Source: Inia geoffrensis (lineage: Eukaryota; Chordata; Mammalia; Artiodactyla; Iniidae). Taken from it: 64,000 nucleotides of DNA. The position numbers were made by a program, and so were the translations under genes. The DNA lies in assembly GCA_036417435.1 (NCBI GenBank), contig CM070916.1, positions 21,894,052 to 21,958,051 on the forward strand, written 5' to 3'. Positions 22,531 through 35,691 of the stretch are shown here, in pieces. Within the stretch, counting starts at the first letter, position 1. Each line of letters starts with the position of its first letter. The notes under the pieces were generated by a model that saw only the letters and a program-made list of their open reading frames with translations, had not been told where the DNA came from and did not search any database.

Positions 22531-24544
22531 TTAGCTGCATTACAAATATTTTTAATAATTACCTTGTTTCACATTTTTAACTATGACTGTTTTTATAATT
22601 TAAGATTACTCTTTCTCTTACATGGATTCCCATATGTGTACATTATGTTTATGAATTTACAATTATTTCTGTTCCTTTGTTCCAGAAAAAATATTAAGTT
22701 ACCTTTTCCTCTGTGAGTCTTTAAATTTTTTTCCCTTTTAATTTTAGGCTATTTTAACACTTGAAGCCTGAAAATTAATTGCTACTAAACACGAGATATT
22801 CATGAAAAAATGACATGATACGTTCAATTTGGATAATCATCTCAGCACTTTTTCAAACTTTCCTCCAAAAATATTTATTATTAATGTTATCTTTATGAAT
22901 TAGATAGTCATTCACTATTCTTTCCCTATAATCCTATAATGTGGTTATTTGTATACAAAGTGCAAGCTCAATGATTTTTATAGTGTTTTCATATTTTGGG
23001 GGTATACGTATATTGTAATGGGAAGAAATGAAATTAAAATCTTAGAAAAAGGCAGAAAAGATAGAAAAATATGACCTTAAAATTTTTTAAATAGAAAATG
23101 AGAGAAGGTAAATGACTTAATAAAACAAATGGGAAAATCCACCCCTTTCTATGATATGGCCAGTCCACAGATAAAGTGTAGGTTTGAATTTCCCACTGTT
23201 CTATTTTCCAAAGAACTCTGAACAAATGGTTTTACGAAGGCCATCTAATGCACCTTGCACAGAACAAGATGCAACTCTCCCATTAAAACCATGTTCCTGC
23301 TTTCCAGAAAAGTCGAGCTATAATGTGTACTAAACTTTTGTCAGAAATAGCTGTCTCCTTTTGCTGTACCACAGATTAATATACGTATGAAATTAAGGAA
23401 TATGATGACAGATTCAATAGAAAAACATTCAGCAATTTTACTCTTAGACACCAGACTATTCATGTATAACACAGCAGAAAATTTACCTCACTCAAATATG
23501 TGAAAGTTAGTAAAAAAAAAAAAAAAAAGAAAAACACTGCTAATTTAGAAGGGATTTTAAAGTAATGTTTTCAAAAGTTTTTAAAGGCTGTTTATTTCTT
23601 AATTATTCACTAATAAGCTAAATGAATAAAAGAGATCAAACCAGTGGCCTGAATTGATAATAGTGTGATAGGTATACCAGATTAAATGTGTTTATCTATA
23701 AATACATTTAAACTGTTCTATTCCTATAATATTAATACAAATATTTAATTATACACATTGTCATGAATTCTTAGATACCTGAAATAAGCTTTGAGAAATC
23801 ATATAATTATGTCCTATTGCAGGATTTAGTTATTAATCTTGTGCCTGTAGATTCCCAGTGAAAAAAATATATATATATAGTCTCCTCAATCACTGCAGCA
23901 TACTGCAGATTTTACAGTCAGAAAATGGTACATTTTACCTTCAATTACTTTTTCTTATCATCTAAAATAATATATACTTTTACAACCTGCACAATAGGGT
24001 CTATATTCACTCCATTCTGCTGCGGATGCTATCTTGTTTTAGACAACTATTAAAAAGCTAGTTTTTTTCTTTTCATTTCATGAATGTGTTCAATATTTGC
24101 ATAATGATTCCTCTCAAAAGATAAGAGAATGAATGAGGAATAAATTGCAACCTCCCTGCATAATGACTCTACCTTTAAAGATGGATCACACATGGCCACG
24201 CTTAAATGTACCCAATCTATCAACATTTATTAAGCAGACAGAAAGTCAACTGAAGCATAACTTGCTTTGTGCTAAGAAAGAAACACAGAAAAGGATACTG
24301 GAGGATTATTGGGAAGAAACCTAAGAAACCCAAAGTCAATACCAGAAGCTCCTACTAAATCTTTTTCCAAATTTTTATGGAGTTGAACAAGCCATCTACA
24401 GTGGAAATTAGAGAAGGTAACTAAATAGGAAATGGCTATGCCCTGTCCGAAAACCTTATTGAGTTCTTCAAACAAGGATCTTCAGTCTCCACTTGTAAAG
24501 ATGCTCTGAACATTCACATACATTGTACAAGTTTGTTATTATAG
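22531..24544. other. Unassigned AT-rich DNA
   Basis: No gene or named repeat. A 17-base A run lies at 23512-23528 with no recognisable SINE before it. A short (TA)n lies near 23868-23878. Confidence 0.55.
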
Positions 24545-24660
24545 ATTCCTATTTTATTTCCCCAGTTGGAACATATTCCTTGAGAACATGGTTGTTGCTC
24601 TGCTGTATTTTGAGTTCCACAGTAAAGTGTTTAGTAAGTGCAAACTAGTGGATGGTGAAG
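24545..24660 (+). mobile_element. Probable L2 3' terminal fragment
   Basis: Resembles the last 100 bases of L2: 'atattccttgagaacatggt', 'ttgctctgctgtattttgag', then 'cacagtaaagtgtttagtaa'. Short and diverged, so tentative. Confidence 0.4.
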
Positions 24661-24764
24661 AATTAGTGCAGTATATTTGAAACGTTATCATGCATATACC
24701 AAAACAAAAACAAAATGCCTCTCCTAAGCATGGCCTTACCCCCTTTCTTGATTCTATTAGTACT

Positions 24765-25232
24765 CATGTTTGTTGAACATTCTGTGTGGCAGCTGCAGTG
24801 CAAGCACTTTCCCTCAGTCAATCATTTAATTCTGACAAACTCTAAGTTTTATAACATTCACTGTACAGATGAGGAAAACAAAGTCTGAAGTGTTATTTTA
24901 GCTTAGGTTAAAAAAACGTAATACAATTTACCCTTGAACAAGATGGGGATTAGGGACACAGGTTCTGTGAATTTGAAAATCTGAATATAATTAATAGTCG
25001 GCCCTCTCTATCCATGGTTCCTCAATATCCTCTATTCTACAACAAAGATTAGAACCAATCAACCACAGGTAATGTAGTACTGTAGTATTTACTATTGAAA
25101 AAAAAATTGCTTAGAAGTGGACCATTGCAGTTCAAACCCCTGTTGTTCCAGGGTCAAGTGTAACCAGAAATCTGAGGCATCAGACACACGTCTTTCTGAT
25201 TCCACGGATCATGCTTTTAGCCATCACACTAT
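24765..25232 (-). mobile_element. MIR SINE relic split by a MITE
   Basis: On the plus strand the left part reads as the reverse complement of MIR ('tgcaagcactttccctcagt', 'cagatgaggaaaacaaagtc'). The right part (25163-25232) resumes it ('gtctttctgattccacgg', 'catgcttttagccatcacac'). The two halves join in the correct order once the MITE at 24924-25160 is removed. Confidence 0.72.
24924..25160 (-). mobile_element. Tigger2/MER28-like MITE, copy C
   Basis: Reverse orientation relative to the other three copies. The plus-strand left end is caatttacccttgaacaaga and the right end is ttccagggtcaagtg. Internal 'ggccctctctatccatggtt' and 'aaccaatcaaccacagg' are the reverse of the blocks in copy B. 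TA at 24922-24923 and 25161-25162. It sits inside a MIR. Confidence 0.88.
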
Positions 25233-26509
25233 AGGGCCATACAGTGATTAACTTGAAAAAGAACTAAATGAACAGTCTGTTTAAGAGATTTAATAATTTA
25301 AATTTTCAGCTGCCACTCTCTGCCTGACAGTTTAAAATGGAGTCACACACACACTGAAGACATACACTTCTTGAAAATATTTATCCTTAGGTGGTGAGAA
25401 AAATAGGAGCAAGTTATTCAACATTACACTGCCCTATTTTCTCTATCTGTAGTATGTATATATATTGTTCGGGAATTTTTTTTTTAGGCTTTTCTGTCTG
25501 TGTATGTGTTTCTTTTCTGTGTTTTCTATTTTTACCTCCCCTTATCCCAGTGCCTAAATCTGGCTCAGTTTTCAGGGGATGTCTGTGGCTTTTGTTTCAC
25601 ATAAGTTTGAGCCCAAGGAAAAGGAGATATTGGTAATGCAAGAATCAGAATACAAGGTTTAAAAAGAGATACCTGTTAAAAAGAAAATTTCTTAAACAGC
25701 TTTTACCTTTCCATCATGTATGTAACCTCAACAAAAGAATAGGCTAAGGGTCGGAGGAAATATGTCAAATTTCACCTTCTGATGAAAAGCTACACTTTAC
25801 ACTGAGGAAAAGTGGCTAAACAGCAGACATTTTCAATATCCTGTGAGCTCTCTTTCACTGACTTTGGCTCTCTTGCTCTCTAATATAAGATCTCTGTCCA
25901 AAAAACCCCACTATGTTATACTCTTCTAAATTAATTGGTTCCAGGGATACTGGACAACTAAGCTCAAATACAGAATAATGCAGCAGGCTAAAGGTGAGCT
26001 AGAGAAAAATAAAGATTTGATGTCAAGGGTAAGGCCCTCTGGAGCCACAATTCACTACATGCTTTCCGGTTAGGTGAAGAATTGAGAGCAGAGTCTGGGC
26101 AAGATTAGCTTTCAGAGAAGGAGGACACATCTGGCTATAGTCAAGTCTCCATTAGACCACCTCCCACATGACGCTGTCTCTTGTCTGAATATACTTTCTT
26201 GTCTCTAAGGATCCTTCAAGCTCTTCTACTTTTTCCAGTACAGCACTTTTCTGTGCACCTCCCTTTGTGCTCCTTTTCCCCCTACTTCTTTCCTTCCTTA
26301 CCCTCTTAAACATCTCAAAGTGATAGTGTTCCACAGATACTGATTCTGAGACTTCTGGGCCACAGGGCAGGGAGTGGGGAAATAAGAGTTCCACTTCTTA
26401 CCAGTTTCAGTGTTTCACACAAGATCTCATTGTTTAAAAAATGGACTTCCACTTTTGAAAAAAATTCCAAAGCTTTGAAAAACATTGGTCTATTCTCAAT
26501 TTCTTACTG
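25233..26509. other. Unassigned DNA
   Basis: No gene or named repeat recognised. T9 runs and a GT-rich patch lie at about 25480-25520. An 80-codon minus-strand open frame (26152-26394) rich in charged residues has no recognisable domain. Confidence 0.5.
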
Positions 26510-26780
26510 CTCATTTACTCTACAGCATCTTGCCATCTCGTTTCCAATCTCACCACTCGACTGAAACTATCTTTTAAAAGTCACAGCTGGACTTAATGGA
26601 TAAGGCCATTCATTTGCTCTCCTCAGCCCAATCCTTTCCCTTCCCTCTGTATCACTTCAAACACCTGACAGTACCTTCCTTTAAAACACTGTATACTTTG
26701 CCCTTCTTAGGCAATGTGCTATCCCAGTTATGCTACTCCAAAAGCTATTCCCATGAGTCCTTCATTAAATATCATTACTT
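26510..26780 (+). mobile_element. Probable L2 ORF2 (reverse transcriptase) fragment
   Basis: The order of short matches follows the L2 reverse-transcriptase coding region: 'caccactcgactgaaactat', 'cacctgacagtaccttcctt', 'aaacactgtatactttgccc', then 'tgctatcccagttatgctac'. Strongly diverged and not open as a protein in the matching sense. Called from remembered consensus. Confidence 0.45.
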
Positions 26781-29700
26781 CAGCCACAATCCATTGGCAA
26801 GGCAGTATCTGGCAGGGCAAGAAATAGTGGACTTAGAATCTGAAGACTCGGAGCCAATGAGGGATTTGGGAATTTTCTATCAAGTGTAATCAAATATATT
26901 AAAGGGTTCTAATCACAATAGGTGCTTAATAACTGATTTTGAAGAAAAGAATATAATGAATAAATATATTCTTATAAAAGTATGGATATAAACTTAATGA
27001 CAAATTTGAAATACTTGCTTTGGAATGACATTCTTCTATGATAGTCTTTGAAGTGAAATGCAGTTTGTTTTATAATCTTGACAATCTAGTTTCTTGACCC
27101 ATGATATTTCCATGATGGGCCTGTGTGAACGGAAGAATACAAAAATGACCAGTAGATTCAAAGAAATGTGCCGAAGGTCAAGCCTGAGGGACAGATACCT
27201 TATTTTTCAATGTATACTAAAAAACAGTTCTGTTGACTGAATATCTTAACGTCAGGTTAGTTACTTGGGATTTTATCATCAGTTCTATATATTCCTACCA
27301 ACTTTAAAAAAAAAAGATTGGACCCCTATGGTATCTACCTTGCTTTGGAACATATTTTTAGACTCAAATAACCTGTGATTTGAAAGGATGGTGATGTGTG
27401 TTTGCCCTCTATTTAACTGAATGTAGCTTTGATGGAAGATATAGATCACAATGGTGCTTCTTTAGTATAAATAGTTGGATATGAACAATGAGTAATACAA
27501 AGTGATTCTGACAATTACATCACTTGGCAGAATATTTTTAATCTTTGAAAATAAATTGTTTAAATATATTCCTTTGAGATAATGGCTATATTCACTTCAC
27601 ATCATTTTTAAGGGGCATTAAAATGGATCTCGACAATGGAAAATGGATTTCTGAGATCATGAGCCACATCTCACAGTTCATTTGAGTGTAAATTTAGTGA
27701 GGAAAATATATCAAAGTCTAAAAACAGAGAAACAATTGTTCCAATTCTAAAGAGTTACAATACAAACTATAATCTTTCTAAATATGTATTTAAAGGAATA
27801 TCATTAATAAATTTAAAAATTTATAAGTTTAAATATGCACATTTAAGATACATATTTGAAAAATTATTTAAAAAATTACCTCTGGTCATTCAAAGAATGT
27901 GTATGGGCTAAATCTCTTTACAACACACAATAACTGGAATTACCCTAAAGATGCTAAGAATGTCTATCTATTTATTACTTTCCAAAAATTGGGTCCCACG
28001 AAACAACTTAAGTTGAAAGCAAATGGCCATGTCAACACTCTGCATTAAAATTTGGAGAGCTCAGTACCTGGGGGAAGAATGAATCCTTCAAGATATGAGA
28101 TTTGATGTCTACAGACATCATGAGGTCATAAGTTATTCTTAGTTGATGTGTATTCACATACCTCAAGAGTAAACAATAGCACAGAACACACATAGGAGCT
28201 GATAGAGGTACATCACACATAGAAACTACCCTAGGACATATGGAGTCTTTTTTTTTTTTTTTCTATTGTAAAGTTATATAAACTCTTGCTCTCCACCCTC
28301 CTCCCTTGTTATTTGTCTTTAATGGTCTGTCTCTATGATGGCAATTCTACGTGGCCACCTAGATTCATGTTTCTTGAATCAACAATATTAATCTCAATAG
28401 TCTTCAAGTGCTGACCTTTCTGTTTGGAATCCTAATATCTGCTCATTCCCACCCTACATACTTCAATTCTTTAAGTTTGAAATGTTTCAGAACTAGATAT
28501 TCTGCACCTGCCTTTAATTTCTGATATTGAACTTTGGGGGATTATAGTGACTTATTTAACTTCTTTAACAGGTATAATGCTCAATCATCCTTTGTCCTGT
28601 CACTGAAACCCTGGCATGATGTTCTTTGCCTTTCTTGAAAAGAAGGACCGAACATGATCCCAACCACTGTTGTTCTCAAACCCCCACAGTTCTGTACTTG
28701 ATTGCTTCATCCCATCTCTAAGACCTGTTCTAGTATCTGTATACTTCCGAATTATAGGAAAGGAACCAAAGAAAAATTAATAATAATGAAGGGGAAAAAA
28801 TAGAGGAGTTGTGGTTACAAAGGGAAAAGATGAAAATGAAGTCTAGATCATAAGCGGAAAAGTTGATTGTGAATAACAGGAATGGTTTGGAAAATGGAAA
28901 AAAGTAGAAAAACGAATAGAGGGATAGTTATAAAGACCAGCCTTCTCTTCAGTGCTTTCATACTCCCCTACGAGTATAGGAGGGAGGGTTTTATTGCAGG
29001 AGAGAAAATGGAAAGACATGAGAGTGAGATCTTAAGGAGATAGTTAATGGTTTTTTTTTGAAAAATGTGTGAGGCATTCTTCAGGGAATCAGAAGATGTT
29101 TTGATTAAAAAAAAAAAAGAGGTAATACTCCAGGTGATGTTATTCAGCATAAATACACAGCTGGCCAAATTTTATCATAAAATGCTGACAAGATAATGTA
29201 CTTACTACTCCTGCCCACCAGAAAAAGTGACAGACGTAATTATACTCATGATAAAACTTTATAGATTTTCTCATATACTAAATCTCTACAGAAATGGATA
29301 GTCCAACAGAGAACTTACCTATACAAAAGGTAGAATCAGAATACATGCAATATTCAATACAAAATATGATTCTTTTGATTCTTGGTTTGCTACCTTTTCC
29401 TTTAAAGCAAAGTACTGTAACAAAAAGAGGTTTGCATTTGGGTTATGTCCAAGGGCACAATTCACTTTCACAATTTCCTCTATACTAATTATACCAAGAT
29501 CATTTAATTCATGTGCATAGAAGCACTCAAAAAAATCTATGTCAACAACTGTAGTACTTTATTCTTTTCCTTATGGGCATCATGTTGCCTAACAGTCCTT
29601 AAACAACATAACAGAAAAAATATTAAGTGCAACATTAATTAAAATGCAGAAAATTAGTATCAACATTGTACTTACAATGTTTTAAGTGGAAACTAATATG

Positions 29701-30014
29701 TTCAATATTTATTTTTCAGGGTCAGAATTCATATTTATTCATATATATCTACATATATATGAAAATTCATATATACTTACATATGTAAAAACATACTATA
29801 TTTATGTCTATATATCACACAGATTATATAATTAAATTATATAAATATAAAACTATATGTGTATTTACATAAAAATGCATGTATATCTCTACATGATAGA
29901 ATGTATATAGTGCAGTAGTAGAGCAGATTTAACTGTGTGAAAAGTTAAAATGAATAAAGTATAATCACAGTCACAACAATAATAAAATCTTAGACTCATA
30001 ATTTTATAATTTAT
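26781..30014. other. Unassigned AT-rich DNA
   Basis: No gene recognised. It includes a T-run at about 28247-28262, an A12 run at about 29108-29119, and a TA/CA-rich patch at 29725-29830 with an 11-bp inverted repeat (29738-29748 and 29753-29763, four-base loop) that is probably only a by-product of (AT)n. Confidence 0.5.
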
Positions 30015-30210
30015 AAGACACTTTTAGAATTGTGTCTTTTTTATATGTAATCCTTAAAACATGATAACAAAGAAACTGTATAATGCTCACCTCAGAAATT
30101 AGTAAACTAAGTTACGAATCGGTGAAGCCGCATGTATTAAGTCACAAAGCTAATAAGTGAAGAGTCCTAATCTTGCAAGCAACCGAGTTTTCTTTTATCT
30201 TGCTACTATA
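30015..30210 (-). mobile_element. MIR SINE relic
   Basis: The plus strand gives the reverse-complement MIR order: 'gtaatccttaaaacatgata', 'cacctcagaaattagtaaac', 'attaagtcacaaagctaata', then 'agtgaagagtcctaatcttg'. Diverged; ends approximate. Confidence 0.62.
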
Positions 30211-30689
30211 TTTTAATACATTTTAGTGCTTATCTACACATCAATATACTCTACACATTAACCTAGATCCTCAGAAATCTTTTTACATGTCTTGGCACAG
30301 ACCATTCTCCCATTTCCAACAACAGGAATTCTGAAGCTTCCATCTTCCCAAGCCCTTTAAAGCCATTCCTGACTCCTGTCTAGAAGATGATTACATGATC
30401 TTCCACTTCGAAAAACTTGAAGTTATCAGGAAGGAATACTCAACTTGATATGTACAGAAGAACCCATATTGTCCTGAGTTCCAATATTTCCTCTAGGATT
30501 AGAATAAAAGAGGTTTTATTTCCAGACAAGTTGATTTTAAGTGGAATGGTTTTTGATGTATTCTCTCCCTTTTCTTATGCCATGTGCTAGTATGTTACTA
30601 TGCTGCTTCAATAGCAGAAGAGCAGACTTTGTCTTTATTGCTGTTGAAATTGCAATAGCAACCCTATTAGTCAGGAATCCACCTTTTAA

Positions 30690-30806
30690 CCAGTTTCAGG
30701 GACCAGGATCTTTAAATCCGGAGGTTACCCTTGCTGATGCAAATCTTATCAGACAGTAGATCCTCCAGGTTATTCTATTACAGCTAAAGTTTGAGGACCA
30801 TTGCTT
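30690..30806 (-). mobile_element. MER5A-like hAT-Charlie relic
   Basis: The right part closely follows the MER5A terminus in reverse: 'gatcctccaggttattctat', then 'gctaaagtttgaggaccatt'. The left part ('tcagggaccaggatctt', 'gatgcaaatcttatcagaca') is weaker. MER5A is a short non-autonomous hAT element of early mammals. I could not identify its 8-bp target duplication. Confidence 0.5.
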
Positions 30807-33171
30807 TATGTATTAAACTGTGAGAATATAGAGGAAAAAACCCCAACACTCTAGAGGGGTTAAAGAAAATCGTAGAAATGGGTGCAACTTGTTGTGGACA
30901 TAGGTCTTTAGTAATCACATTGCTCTTTGTACGTGGTCTAATTTCCTCACTATTGTCCCTTATCCCCTCAAAACAACATTCTGGAATGTTATCCATTGCT
31001 TATAGTCCTCTGCAAATAAGAAGTGTGCTTCCAGAAAACCCATCTTCAGGACAGACTAAGAAATTTCACATTTATGTGATTTCAAACTCAACTGAATATA
31101 GTTTCATTGCTTCATGAGGGGTTAATCAATTGTTTTCAGAAAGAATTTGATTTAAAAAACAACCTTCCAGGTATTGTTACAAATCTGTTGTCACACTATA
31201 AAATCTGGTTCCAGGGTGGAAAAATTAAGTGAGGAACACTCCTTACAGAACATCAGTTTCACAAACCAGCTTATTCACAAGCCTCAGGCAGACTATATAA
31301 TTTGCATATCATACAAATGATACAACATAATCATATAGTAACAGCTTAGAAGTTTCTACAATGTATGCAATACTTAGATAAAAGACCCACATTCTGTAAT
31401 AAACCCACTTTAAAACAGTCATTACTAATGATTTCTTAGTAAGTTAAATGTGTACGAAATTTTAGTTATAAAAGGTGAAAACACAAAAGGTTACTTGAAT
31501 GTTTAGATAGTTATCCTTTCACTTTTTTCAGGGTTCAGAAATAGTAATCCTTTTCTTTTTTTTTCTTCTTCACTATTCAGAAATAATTAGGGTTAGAGAT
31601 CTGAAAAAAAGACAAAATCTCTACATCATAAAAATTTATGCTGTACTTATTATTTTGTTTTTATTCTATGTAAGAAGTAATTTTGTTATAAAAGCAATGT
31701 GCTATAATTGGCAAGATTTTTCTGAGATTTTAGTACTTTTAGTTAAAAGGAAATGTTAGTATTGGAAACTAACATTTATAATTCTGAACGTTAATGACAG
31801 TCATTATTCATAGTCACTCACTCTTCTTTTGGAGGTTGGATAATCCCCTACTGTTTAACTTTTTTTTGAATATTTAATGAACCACCAAAGAATTGTTCCT
31901 AAGGATATTAGCTGCTGTGAAAAGATTTTCATTCCTCCAGAAATCATTTAAGATAACCCATGGTTTATTATATGGAATGCTCTGAAGTTCTGAACTGTGG
32001 CCTTGAAAATAGATATTCATAAAGATTTTTGTCATAAATTGTGGGACAAAGAAAAAAATATTGTATGGTATTTTAAGAGTTGGAGTGATATACATCACAT
32101 ATTTCAAACTTTTATATTTTCAATAAAAAATTCTTTATAATTCTATAATTTAAAAACACTGGAAAACAGAATCTTATAAAATCATCATTACCTAAATTTA
32201 AGAGATTTCCAACTTCAGATTCTCAGCTTACCTGAATCATCTATATTAGCCCAAAATTTTTGCCTGAATTTGTTTTAATCAGCAAGTATGCAAAACTAAG
32301 GGATTTGTCAAATTAGTTGTAAGTTACATTCATGGAAAAGTGCTATAAATCAAAATAACAATTCAAATCCATCACCTCATAGAAGTTAGGTTACAACAGA
32401 GGCTTAGTTTGTTCACTGAGTCTATTGACTGTATTTTTACAGCGATGGGCAAACAAGCTGCATAATCATCTACCAATTAATACATACCTGTAGCCTTGAC
32501 TTTTTGAAAGTTTCATGTAAATAAACACTTCAAAATTAATATTACCTGAAATTTGTATAATCTTTCACTGTATTGTCAGACACATATCCCCTAACTGCTA
32601 CTTGAAGTATTTAATATGATTCTATGTCATAAAATGTGTGTATACAAGGTTGTATGTGGGTACTTTTTACCTAGCTTCCAGTTCCTGCTGAATTTCTTTT
32701 GCAACAATTTAAAAGAAATATAAGGCTTATGGTAATTAAATTCTAAAGAAAATTTTTAAGTGGATAACTGATAGGTAGCTTTGAGAAGTCTTTTAGGGAA
32801 TCTTTAAGCAGCTCATGAGCGTTCTAAAAGGTATACCTAGAAGAGTATATTTTACTGCTTTATAAAAAATATTAGTACTATGGAAAGAGGCAGGTGATGC
32901 TTTTGATACCAGCATACCCACCTTGCTTTTAAGTTGATGAAATTTATAATGAAAAGAGCTAATGATGAAGCATACTAATCTTCATGGATTCACTGATTAT
33001 TTTTTGACATACTATGACAGGCAATTAACAGCCTCTGATATACAGTAAAAATTGTTAGTTGATATTAGAGTTATTAATAAAATCATACTGTGGTATATGT
33101 GGTAAAGAACTTAGATCATACAATTGTGACCTTCATTTCTATGTTATTTTTCACAAAATAAATTGTGTTTA
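30807..33171. other. Unassigned AT-rich DNA
   Basis: No gene or named repeat recognised. T-rich run at about 31551-31568. Confidence 0.55.
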
Positions 33172-33247
33172 AAAAAATAATGGTTGAAAAGCTCGCAAAA
33201 GTTATGAAAGATATCAAATACTCAGAGATCCACACATAGACACATTA

Positions 33248-33450
33248 CAGTTGACCTTTGAAAAACATGGGTTTGAACTGCATGGGCCCACCTATAGGTG
33301 ATTATTTTCCATATATACTTTAGTACTACATGATCCACATTTGGTTGAATTCTTGGATGTGGAACCTTGGATATGGAGGGCTGACTGTAAAGTTATACAC
33401 ATGTTTAAGGGTTGGCACCCTTAAAAGCCAGGTTGTTCAAGGGTCAAATG
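33248..33450 (+). mobile_element. Tigger2/MER28-like MITE, copy D
   Basis: Left end cagttgacctttgaaaaaca, right end ttcaagggtcaaatg; internal 'aactgcatgggcccacctat' and 'gatatggagggctgactgta'. TA precedes it at 33246-33247; the right-hand TA has decayed to CA. It splits the L1 ORF1 sequence 'agacacatta / taattaaactg', which rejoins cleanly without it. Confidence 0.86.
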
Positions 33451-34058
33451 CATAATTAAACTGTTAGAAGACAAATAGCAAAGAGAAAATCTGACAGTAC
33501 CAAGAAAGAAGTGACTCACCATGTATAAAGGACTTTGAATAATATAAAAAGCTAATTTATCATCAGAAACTATGGAGACCAGAAGGCAGTAGGATGTTTT
33601 ATTTAAAGTACCAATTCATCAGGAAAATAAAACCTATACACAGGAAACACCAGAGTTTCAAAATATATGGAGCACACATTGACAAAACTTAAAGCTGATA
33701 CAGATAGTTGTATGATAATAGTTAGAGACTTCAATATCCCACTTTCAATAATGGATAGAACAGCTAGAAAGAAGAGCAATAAGGAAATAAGACGTGAAAA
33801 ACACTATAACCCCAAAACACTATAACCTAACTGACAAATACAGAACACTTAATACCACAGAGTATACATTCTTCTCAAGTGTACATGGAACATTCTCCAG
33901 AATAGATCATATGTTAGGCCATGAAACAACTTTCATGTTTAAACAAGACTGAATTTATACAGAGTAACTCCTCTGATCACAATGAACTGAAGCAATAACT
34001 AAAACAAAACTCAAAGATATGTGGAAATTAAACAATACACTCAAACAGATAATAGGTC

Positions 34059-34417
34059 TGTACTAGGTTGTAGGGATACCTTAACAAAGTACCACAGATT
34101 GGGTTACTTCAACACTTTACTTCTTACATTTCTGGAGGCTAGAAGTCCAAGATGGTAACAGGATTGTTTCTTCTGAGAGCCTCTCTTTGCCTTAGAGAGG
34201 ACCATCTTCTGTCTTCACATGACATTCTGTGTGTGTTGGTGTCCTAATATCCTCTTATAAGGACACCAGTCATATTGTATTATAGACCACACAGATGACC
34301 TCATTTTACCTTAATCACCTCTTTAAAGGCCCTACCTCCAAATATAGTAATATCATAGGGTATTTGGGTTAGGACTTCAACATGTGAATTTTGGGAGAAC
34401 ACAGTTCAGCTCATAAT
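34059..34417 (-). mobile_element. MLT1-like MaLR solo LTR, inverted
   Basis: The plus strand reads as the reverse complement of the MLT1 LTR: 'acaaagtaccacagattggg', 'tctggaggctagaagtccaa', 'cttataaggacaccagtcat', 'gggttaggacttcaacatgt', then 'gagaacacagttcagctcat'. No internal retroviral genes are present, so this is a solo LTR or fragment of a non-autonomous ERVL-type element. Its flanks (aggtc before, atatc after) may be a decayed 5-bp duplication. The host L1 continues on both sides. Confidence 0.8.
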
Positions 34418-35691
34418 AATATCAAAGAAGAAATAACTAGGAAAAATTGAAAATACTTTGAGGTGAATGAAAACAATCACAGCATATCAAAATGTACTGA
34501 ATGCCACAAAAGCTGTGGTCAAAGGGAAATTTACAGCTGTCAATGCCTATATTAATAAAGAAGACAGACCTCAAACAACTTAACTTTACACCTTAAGGAA
34601 CTAGAAAATAAAGAGAAAATTAAGCCCAGAACTAGCAGAAGAAAGGAGATAAGGCTAGAAAAGAGAACTGAAAAATAGAGAATATATACAAAATCAATAT
34701 TGGTTCTTTAAAAGGATCAATAATATTGAAAAATCTTTAGTTAGACTGACTAAGAAAGAAGTGAGAGGACACAGCTAACTAAAATCTGAAATAAAAGTGG
34801 GACATTACTACCAAATTTACAGCAACAAGGATTGTAAGAAAATATTATGAACAATTATATTGACTATACATTAGTCTAGACAAAATGGGTAAATTCTTAG
34901 ACACATGCAAATCACTAACTTTGCCTCACAAAAATTTAGACACTCAATGGACCTCTAATGAATAAAGGGATTGAATCAATAATCAAAAACCTACTGACAA
35001 ATTAAGTCCAAGTCTAGATGGCTTCACTGGCGAATAGTACCGAACTTCTAAGTAATCAAAACCAACACTACTCAACTCAAACTTTTCCAAAAAAGAGAAC
35101 AAACACTTCCTATGACATTGCAGAATTACAGATATCAAAGTCAGACATAGATACCACAAGAAAAACAAAAACTACAGACCAATATTCTTTATGTATATAG
35201 ATACAAAAATGTTCACAACACTAGAAAACGAAATCCAGGTGCACATTTAATGGATTATACATTATGGCCAATTGAGATTTATCCCGGGAAAACAAGAATG
35301 TTTCTATTTAAGAAAACTAACCAATGTAATACATGGTATTTACAGAACTAAGAAAATACAAACATGGTAATCTTAATAGATATGGGAAAGGTAACTGACA
35401 AAATTCAATATGCTTTCATGATAAAAATTCACAGCATACCCAATGGTAAAGGACTGAAAGCTTAGCTTCTAAGATTAGGGGAAAAAAACAAAGATTCCCA
35501 CTTGTACTACCAATATTCAACATTAAACTTGAAGTCTTATCTCGAGTAATTAGAAAGGAAAAACAAATAAAAGTCACCCAAATTGGAAAATAAGTAAAAG
35601 GATCTCTATTTGCACATGACATGATTCCATATATAGAAAATCTCAATCTACAAAAAAGTAATGTTTTTATGTTTTAAAAATTAGTAGTTTA

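Larger units (their letters stand above)
33172..35660 (+). mobile_element. Old L1 fragment (ORF1 C-terminus through mid ORF2), twice interrupted
   Basis: Segments 33172-33247 and 33451-33600 are ORF1 C-terminal sequence ('gagatccacacatagacaca', 'atcatcagaaactatggaga'). The endonuclease region follows (about 33640-34058), with the equivalents of 'RDFNIPL' near 33725-33745 and 'FSRIDHMLGH' near 33893-33925. It resumes at 34418 ('atcaaagaagaaataactag') and runs through the reverse-transcriptase region to the block preceding the active site, where 'tctatttgcacatgacatga' (35605-35624) gives FAHD in place of FADD. It ends near 35660 without a 3'UTR. Stops are frequent in every frame. Interrupted by a MITE (33248-33450) and an MLT1-like LTR (34059-34417). 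Confidence 0.85.

Noticed and set aside
29725..29830. TA-rich inverted repeats that could be a hairpin
   Set aside because: Explained by (AT)n-type low complexity; arms are only 11 bp with a 4-bp loop.
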